Below, piece after piece: positions 38,180-43,256 of a DNA stretch of 43,256 nt. Under the pieces are notes generated by a model that ran no database searches, was not told the origin of the DNA, and saw only the letters and a list, made by a program, of their open reading frames with translations. Source of the DNA: Caulobacteraceae bacterium (GTDB taxonomy: Bacteria; Pseudomonadota; Alphaproteobacteria; Caulobacterales; Caulobacteraceae); NCBI GenBank assembly GCA_025352085.1, contig JANXUA010000141.1:1-43256 (forward strand), given 5' to 3'. Position numbers and translations under genes: made by a program. Position 1 is the stretch's first letter. Each line of letters starts with the position of its first letter.

Positions 38180-38872
38180 TCACTCGAACAGGTCGATGGT
38201 TTGGTCGCACTCGCCCAGAACCTCGCGGGCCAGGGCGCGGTTCACCTCGCGTTTGGCGTTTGCGGCGGCCTCATCAATGCGCGCAACTACATCATGGGCC
38301 GCCGGAACGGACCGTTCGATTCGCCGCGCCAGATAGGCGGGGACGTCTTCCTCCGGTCTTATATTCCGTTCACGGAAGAATTTACGCAGCACGCCTTCCA
38401 GCACAATGTCGTCCGGCGCCGCCAGGTGGGCGATCCTCAAGGCGTTGAGGCGCGAGCGCAGATCGGCGACATCGGTCGGCCAAAGGCGCGGCGCGACGCG
38501 GGCGGTGACAAGCAGGCGGGCCCCCGTCTCGGCTAGGTTGATGAGGTGAAACAAGGTCGCGTCCGCCGGTCGGCGATCGGCGTCCTCCACCAGGATCGCG
38601 CGACCGTGCAGGGCCGCGAGGTCCGTCACACCCGCTTCAAAGGTCACCGCGTCGGCGTCGCGCGCCCAGACGCGCGCCAAGTGAGTCTTGCCCGCGCCTT
38701 CCGGTCCGATCAGAGCGAGCCGCCCGTCGGTCCACGACCGCCAACCGTCCAGGGCGGCGACCGTCGCGGCGTTGGCCGGCGAAATCACGAAATCCTCACG
38801 CCGATCCGACGGCGCGCGACCAAGCGGCAGGCGCAGTTGCGGCGCGGGGCGACGGGCGCGGTTCGGGTTCAC
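38180..38872 (-). CDS. hdaA: HdaA, DnaA-inactivating replication regulator
   Basis: A DnaA-related AAA+ protein that, in Caulobacter, turns off DnaA together with the beta clamp. The clamp-binding motif QLRLPLG stands at the N-terminus (residues about 12-18). LIGPEGAGKTHLARVWA is Walker A, ILVEDADRRPADATLFHLINLAETGARLLVTAR spans Walker B and sensor 1, and the lid follows (NALRIAHLAAPDDIVLEGVLRKFFRERNI). There is no DNA-binding domain IV, which separates it from DnaA. The start is GTG at 38872. The hdaA-ppk-ppx order fits Caulobacterales, as far as I recall. Confidence 0.92.
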   Translation of the reverse strand: MNPNRARRPAPQLRLPLGRAPSDRREDFVISPANAATVAALDGWRSWTDGRLALIGPEGAGKTHLARVWARDADAVTFEAGVTDLAALHGRAILVEDADRRPADATLFHLINLAETGARLLVTARVAPRLWPTDVADLRSRLNALRIAHLAAPDDIVLEGVLRKFFRERNIRPEEDVPAYLARRIERSVPAAHDVVARIDEAAANAKREVNRALAREVLGECDQTIDLFE

Positions 38873-38910
38873 GCTGCGGGTCTATCGCGAACCGGGCCCC
38901 GGGTGAACAC

Positions 38911-39380
38911 CTACCGCGTCAACACGGCGTTGATCGGCAAATGATCCGACCCCAGTTTCGGGCCGGTGGTTACGCTCACCGTCTTCCACGCCGCACCGGC
39001 GTATACATGATCGATCGGCATGAGGGGGGACGGGGATCCAGAACTTACTAGCGGCTGTAGGGCCGCACCGACGAGCTAAACAGAGCGTGGCTGCACCGCA
39101 TCAGACCGAACAGCGCGTCCTGTCGGCGCAGGGAGAATTACCAGGGCGTTGAGTTGAAATCGCCCGCGAGAATGAGGTTGTCGCGGTTGAAGGCCTGCAG
39201 CCGGGACGCCAAAAAGGCCGTCTGGATCTGTTGGCGGCCCGCCGGCGCCGGCCACTGGGCGTGGGCCCCGACCAAGGTATAGCCTTGTCGCTGTATCGCT
39301 AAAACTGGCCCACGCGCCGCTGTCGCGCGGGGCTATCCTCGAGAGAAGGACGGTCATGACGTCGAACGACGCCGGCTGAA
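38911..39380 (-). pseudogene. Decayed endonuclease/exonuclease/phosphatase-family gene
   Basis: Pieces of one EEP protein can be read on the minus strand in different frames. Near the 5' end [16 protein letters not shown] is followed after a frame change by [20 protein letters not shown] and NLILAGDFNSTPW. An in-frame TAA follows directly, then FSLRRQDALFGL and SSVRPYSR, then two stops. After a further frame shift come LMPIDHVYAGAAWKT and GPKLGSDHLPINAVLTR with its TAG at 38911-38913. GDFN and SDH motifs identify the family. With two frame shifts and three internal stops it cannot make the protein. It fills most of the 608 bases between hdaA and queA. Confidence 0.8.
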
Positions 39381-39480
39381 CGGGGTTTGCTTTAGCGGCG
39401 TTGCCCTGACGCAAAAGCCGGGCGCTAAAGATGGCGTCGCGGCTTCAAATTCGCCGCCAAACAGTCCACAGGCACGCACG

Positions 39481-40557
39481 ATGCAGGTTTCAGACTTTGA
39501 ATTTGAGCTTCCCGAGGCCCTGATCGCCTTGCGCCCCGCCTCGCCGCGCGACGCGGCGCGATTGCTGGTGGTGGGGATGGATGGGACGCTCGACCACCAT
39601 AATGTGCGCGACTTGCCCGATTTTCTGCGCGCCGGCGACGCCCTGGTGTTCAATGATACGCGGGTGATCGCGGCGCGCCTGACCGGGACCCGCGACCGCG
39701 ACGGCGCGCTTTGTGTGGTCGAGGCGACCTTGCACAAACGCCTGACGTCGTCGCGCTGGAGCGCCTTCATGCGGCCCGGTAAGCGGCTCAAAGCCGGCGA
39801 CCGTGTCATCTTCGGCGAGAGCGCCGACCGGGCCTGTTTCCTGGGCGCGCTTGACGCCACCATCGTGGGCAAAGGCGACGGCGGCGAGGTCACCCTGGCC
39901 TTTGATCTGGCCGGCCCCGATCTCGACCTCGCCATCGCCGAGCGCGGCGTCATGCCCCTGCCGCCGTATATCGCCTCGCGCCGCGCCGAGGATGACCGCG
40001 ACCGGGCGGACTATCAGACCATCTACGCGCGCGACGCGGCGTCGGTGGCCGCGCCGACAGCGGGCCTGCACTTCACCGACGAACTGATGGCGAGATTGGC
40101 CGCGCGCGGTGTGTCGTCGCATTTCGTGACCCTGCACGTCGGCGCTGGCACCTTTCTGCCGGTTAAGAGCGAGACCGTAGCCGATCATGTCATGCACGCC
40201 GAATACGGCGAGGTCTCCGCCGAAGTCGCCGCCGCGCTCAACGCCGTGCGCGCGGCCGGCGGGCGGATCGTGTGCGTCGGCACCACCAGCCTGCGCCTTA
40301 TCGAAAGCGCGACGACGGCGGACGGGGTCATCGAGGCCTTCGCCGGCGAGACGGCGATCTTCATCACGCCCGGCTATCGCTTTCGCGCCGCCGACGGCCT
40401 GATGACCAATTTCCACCTGCCCCGGTCGACCCTGTTCATGCTGGTGTGCGCGTTCAGCGGCGCTCCGGTGATGCGCGACGCCTACGCCCAGGCCATCGCG
40501 GCCGGTTACCGGTTCTATTCGTACGGCGACGCCTCGCTGCTGTGGCGGGCGGCCTGA
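39481..40557 (+). CDS. queA: S-adenosylmethionine:tRNA ribosyltransferase-isomerase
   Basis: QueA moves the ribose of SAM onto preQ1 in tRNA, giving epoxyqueuosine. Conserved parts are [95 protein letters not shown] and [17 protein letters not shown]. The length of 358 is normal. Its TGA overlaps the tgt ATG by one base (TGATG), so translation is probably coupled. Confidence 0.97.
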   Translation: MQVSDFEFELPEALIALRPASPRDAARLLVVGMDGTLDHHNVRDLPDFLRAGDALVFNDTRVIAARLTGTRDRDGALCVVEATLHKRLTSSRWSAFMRPGKRLKAGDRVIFGESADRACFLGALDATIVGKGDGGEVTLAFDLAGPDLDLAIAERGVMPLPPYIASRRAEDDRDRADYQTIYARDAASVAAPTAGLHFTDELMARLAARGVSSHFVTLHVGAGTFLPVKSETVADHVMHAEYGEVSAEVAAALNAVRAAGGRIVCVGTTSLRLIESATTADGVIEAFAGETAIFITPGYRFRAADGLMTNFHLPRSTLFMLVCAFSGAPVMRDAYAQAIAAGYRFYSYGDASLLWRAA

Positions 40558-41678
40558 TGGCGGCGTTCCCGTTCATCGTCGAGGCGACCGACGGCGCGGC
40601 GCGCGTCGGGACCTTGCGCACGACCCGCGGCGACATCGCCACCCCGGCCTTCATGCCCGTGGGCACCGCCGGCACGGTCAAGACTCTGACCATGGATCAG
40701 GTGAAGCAGACCGGCGCCGACATTATTCTGGGTAACACCTTCCACCTGATGCTGCGGCCGGGCGCCGAGCGGGTGCAACGATTGGGCGGCCTGCATAAAT
40801 TCTGTCGCTGGGACGGGCCGATGCTGACCGACTCCGGCGGGTTCCAGGTCATGTCCCTGGCCAAGATCGCCAAGGTGACCGAGGAGGCGGCGACCTTCGC
40901 CAGCCCCATCGACGGTTCGCGGCATGTGCTGACCCCCGAACGCTCCATCGCCATCCAGGCCGATCTTCTGGGCGCCGATATCGTCATGCAGCTGGACGAA
41001 TGCATCGCCTGGCCGGCGAGCGAGGCGCGCGCGGCCGACGCCTTGCGCCGGTCCGCCCGCTGGGGGGAACGGTGCAAAACGGCGTTTGGAACCCGTGACG
41101 ATCAGGCCCTGTTCGGCATCCAGCAGGGTTCGACCATCAAGGCCCTGCGCCGCGAATCGTCCGATCGCCTGCTGCAGACCGGCTTCGACGGCTACGCCAT
41201 TGGCGGCCTGGCGGTCGGCGAAGGGCACGAGGCGATGTGCGAGGTGCTCGACTATGCCTCCGGGCTGCTGCCCGCCGACCGACCGCGCTATCTGATGGGC
41301 GTCGGCAAGCCGCGCGACATGGTCGACGCGGTGGCGTGCGGCGTGGACATGTTCGACTGCGTCCTGCCGACCCGCGCCGGCCGCCACGGCCAGGCGTGGA
41401 CGTGGGAAGGCGCGATCAACCTGAAAGCCGCCCGCTTCGCCGACGACGATACGCCGCTGGACGAAACCATCGCCTGCCCTGCCAGCGCCGACTACTCCAA
41501 AGCTTACCTTCACCATCTGGTGAAAGCCCATGAAATCCTCGGCCAGGTTCTGCTCTCCTGGCACAATCTGGCGTTTTACCAGACGCTTATGTTGGGCCTG
41601 CGCGCCGCCATTCGCGACGGCCGGTTGGACGCCTTCCGCGCCGGCTGCGCGGCGGGGCGGCGACCGGAGCTGGACTGA
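40557..41678 (+). CDS. tgt: Queuine/preQ1 tRNA-guanine transglycosylase, zinc site altered
   Basis: Tgt swaps guanine 34 for preQ1 in tRNAs for Asp, Asn, His and Tyr. The catalytic parts are intact: Asp92 in [16 protein letters not shown], the substrate loop [15 protein letters not shown], and the nucleophile Asp267 in [21 protein letters not shown]. In the C-terminal zinc site, known as CxCxxC plus a histidine (Cys318, Cys320, Cys323, His349 in the Zymomonas enzyme), this protein has Ile305, Cys307, Ser310 and His336 ([19 protein letters not shown]). Two of three cysteines are therefore lost. The length of 373 is normal and the rest looks conserved, so the gene is probably active. Confidence 0.96.
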   Translation: MAAFPFIVEATDGAARVGTLRTTRGDIATPAFMPVGTAGTVKTLTMDQVKQTGADIILGNTFHLMLRPGAERVQRLGGLHKFCRWDGPMLTDSGGFQVMSLAKIAKVTEEAATFASPIDGSRHVLTPERSIAIQADLLGADIVMQLDECIAWPASEARAADALRRSARWGERCKTAFGTRDDQALFGIQQGSTIKALRRESSDRLLQTGFDGYAIGGLAVGEGHEAMCEVLDYASGLLPADRPRYLMGVGKPRDMVDAVACGVDMFDCVLPTRAGRHGQAWTWEGAINLKAARFADDDTPLDETIACPASADYSKAYLHHLVKAHEILGQVLLSWHNLAFYQTLMLGLRAAIRDGRLDAFRAGCAAGRRPELD

Positions 41679-41807
41679 GCGATCGAATGCCGCTCAAGCG
41701 CCAGATGCCGCGCTAAATATTGGCCACCCTAGTTTTCACCTTTCGCGAAGTCGTGACATAATGCAGCGGTTCATGATTACAGTTCTCCAAGACGCGGGAG
41801 AGACAGC

Positions 41808-42308
41808 ATGGCCCATCCGTTAAGTCAGAAATCGCTCGACTATTGCGCCCATGTCGATCCTCGCCTGATCGCGGTCGTGCAACACGCGCTGACGCTCTCC
41901 ACCCAGGACGCGGGATTTACAACCGAACAATCGCGCACTCAGGCCGAGGAAGACGCCCTTGTGGCCAAGGGAGTCAGCCATACGCATCACAGCCACCATA
42001 TTATCGGATGTCCCGGCGCGGCGCCGGGTTGCAGCGGCGCCGTCGACCTGGTGCCATGGAATGGCGCCGCTTTCGTGTGGGAATGGCCGCGTGTCGATGT
42101 GCTCGCCGCCGCCATGCGTCAGGCTTCGATCGACCTGGCGACGCCGATCACCTGGGGTGGGGTTTGGGATCGACTCATGAGCGAAATCCCCGGTGGGGAT
42201 GCCGCCGCGATGTCGTCCGCGTCAAATGCCTACGCCGCCCGCGAACGCGCGGCGGGTGTTTTCCATCCCCTCCTCGACGGGCCCCACTACGAACTGGGCC
42301 GCAATTGA
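41808..42308 (+). CDS. M15-family peptidase, endolysin-like (VanY/T5 endopeptidase type)
   Basis: The N-terminus LSQKSLDYCAHVDPRLIAVVQHALTLSTQDAGFT and the end (TPITWGGVWDR, then LLDGPHYEL) match M15C peptidoglycan peptidases of phage endolysins. Probable zinc ligands are His64, Asp80 and His160. In the family the first two stand in SxHxxGxAxD, six residues apart. Here fifteen residues separate them because CPGAAPGCS is inserted. There is no signal peptide, so release from the cell needs a holin, another exporter or lysis. GGGAGAGA precedes the ATG by a few bases. It may be a prophage or gene-transfer-agent relic; no phage genes flank it here. Confidence 0.82.
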   Translation: MAHPLSQKSLDYCAHVDPRLIAVVQHALTLSTQDAGFTTEQSRTQAEEDALVAKGVSHTHHSHHIIGCPGAAPGCSGAVDLVPWNGAAFVWEWPRVDVLAAAMRQASIDLATPITWGGVWDRLMSEIPGGDAAAMSSASNAYAARERAAGVFHPLLDGPHYELGRN

Positions 42309-42315
42309 ACCCGCC

Positions 42316-43256
42316 CTAGTCCAACCCCCGTTCCCGTTCCAGCGCCTTGACGCTGGGGTCACGACCGCGGAAATCGCGGTAGAGGACCATGGGGTCGGCG
42401 ATGTAGCCGGGGCCGAGCATTTTGTCGCGAAAACGCTGGCCGTTGGCGCGGGTCAGGCCGCCGTTTTCGGTGAACCATTCAAAGGCGTCGTCATCGAGGA
42501 TCTCGCCCCAGGTGTATGAGTAATAGTTAGACTCATAGCCGTTGGCCCAGATGTGCAGGAAATACGGGCTGCGATAGCGCGGGGGCACCTGCACGAGGTC
42601 GACGCCGTCCTTCTTCAGGGCCGCCGCCTCGAACACGTCGGGATCCTGTTTGGGCGCATTGGCGGGCAGGGCGTGCCATTCCAGATCAAGCAGGGCCGCG
42701 GAAATCAGTTCGGTGGTCGCGTAGCCCTGGCCATAGGTGCGCGCGGCCTTGATCTTGTCGACCAGCGCCGACGGCATGGCCGCGCTGGTCTTGTAGTGGT
42801 GGGCGTAATTGGCGAACACGATCGGATTGAGGGCCCAGTGCTCGTTGAATTGCGAGGGGAATTCGATCACGTCGGTGGGCAGGTTGAAGCCGTTCTGCGA
42901 GGGATAGTACTGCACGGACATCATCGCGTGCAGGGCGTGACCGAATTCGTGGAACATGGTGGTCACGTCTTCAAAGCTGATCAGGGCCGGTTCGCCCGCC
43001 GCCGGTTTGGTGAAGTTGGCGACATTGACGACGATCGGCTTGGTCTTATCGAGTCCGCTCGGTTGGTTGACGAAATTGCACCACGCCCCGCCACTCTTGT
43101 TGGGACGGGCGAAATAGTCGGCGTAGAACAGGGCCAGATGCTTGCCGTCGGCGTCGAACACCTCGAACACCCGCACGTCCGGCTGATAAACCGGGATATC
43201 GTGGCGCTCCTTGAAGGTCAGGCCATAGAGCCGGTGCGCGGCGAAAAAGACGCCGT
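42316..43256 (-). CDS. dcp: M3-family peptidyl-dipeptidase, 3' part (partial)
   Basis: The frame runs off the right edge of the window, so the N-terminal part is missing. The zinc motif HEFGH is in DVTTMFHEFGHALHAMMSVQYYPS, followed by the third ligand region DVIEFPSQFNEHWALNP, as in Dcp/oligopeptidase A. GKHLALFYADYFARPNKSGGAWCNF and NGYESNYYSYTWGEILDDDAFEWF are further family marks, and the end is RERGLD-stop. It degrades short peptides; location depends on an N-terminus not seen here. Its stop lies 7 bases past the M15 gene stop, convergently. Confidence 0.9.
   Translation of the reverse strand, partial: GVFFAAHRLYGLTFKERHDIPVYQPDVRVFEVFDADGKHLALFYADYFARPNKSGGAWCNFVNQPSGLDKTKPIVVNVANFTKPAAGEPALISFEDVTTMFHEFGHALHAMMSVQYYPSQNGFNLPTDVIEFPSQFNEHWALNPIVFANYAHHYKTSAAMPSALVDKIKAARTYGQGYATTELISAALLDLEWHALPANAPKQDPDVFEAAALKKDGVDLVQVPPRYRSPYFLHIWANGYESNYYSYTWGEILDDDAFEWFTENGGLTRANGQRFRDKMLGPGYIADPMVLYRDFRGRDPSVKALERERGLD

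Noticed and set aside
41808-42308. Part of a complete prophage
   Set aside because: Only one endolysin-like gene is present. The flanking genes tgt and dcp are ordinary chromosomal genes, and no integrase, capsid, holin or attachment repeats are seen.

Overview
The window is chromosomal DNA of high GC content from an alphaproteobacterium, most likely of the order Caulobacterales (Caulobacter, Phenylobacterium, Brevundimonas or a relative). This rests on an hdaA gene next to ppk/ppx, a Fur/Mur-type regulator without the CxxC zinc site, a murA-DUF2948 pair, and promoter -10 elements of the Caulobacter GCTANAWC type. The long trpS-to-lnt gene run is also one typical of Alphaproteobacteria. No name was given, so this placement is inference from gene content.

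Layout. (1) 1-4.4 kb, + strand: end of ssb, then gyrA, coaD and a MOSC-domain gene. (2) 4.5-7.0 kb, - strand: two secreted/outer-membrane genes of unknown role and a small ABM-domain monooxygenase. (3) 7.1-8.5 kb, +: a periplasmic and a cytoplasmic cyclophilin in tandem. (4) 8.5-17.5 kb, -: an eleven-gene run, trpS-nfu-rutE-like-tsaB-rimI-fur-miaB-phoH-ybeY-corC-lnt, with 4-base start/stop overlaps at many junctions. It combines translation and tRNA modification, iron metabolism, RNA maturation and lipoprotein maturation. (5) 17.5-18.9 kb: a gene-poor, structured interval with a helically phased array of GGCGG boxes, an AT-rich island, several dyads, a dodecin gene, a broken ParE-type toxin and a small membrane-anchored protein. 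Many alphaproteobacteria have murJ here. (6) 18.9-26.8 kb: glnD and mutS on the - strand, separated by three envelope genes (HHH-domain, OmpA-domain, glycine-zipper). (7) 26.9-29.9 kb: a phasin-like gene, a possible small RNA, a phospholipase-D-like gene overlapping tail-to-tail with an endonuclease/phosphatase-family gene, and tRNA-Thr(GGU). (8) 30-34.3 kb: a small basic protein, murA, DUF2948, purM and rnd. (9) 34.3-38.9 kb, -: hdaA-ppk-ppx, linking replication control with polyphosphate turnover. (10) 38.9-43.3 kb: a decayed endonuclease-family pseudogene, queA-tgt for queuosine synthesis, an endolysin-like M15 peptidase and the 3' part of an M3 peptidase gene.

Most of the window is ordinary core genome. 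The parts most worth a second look are the structured interval at 17.65-17.91 kb, the loss of two of three zinc-ligand cysteines in Tgt, the 9-residue insertion in the metal site of the M15 peptidase, a C-rich-loop small-RNA candidate at 27.4 kb, an anticodon-stem mismatch in tRNA-Thr, and -10 elements sitting 6-9 bases from the start codons of glnD, mutS and rnd, which suggests leaderless mRNAs. I did not find a clear multi-gene system that I would call new.
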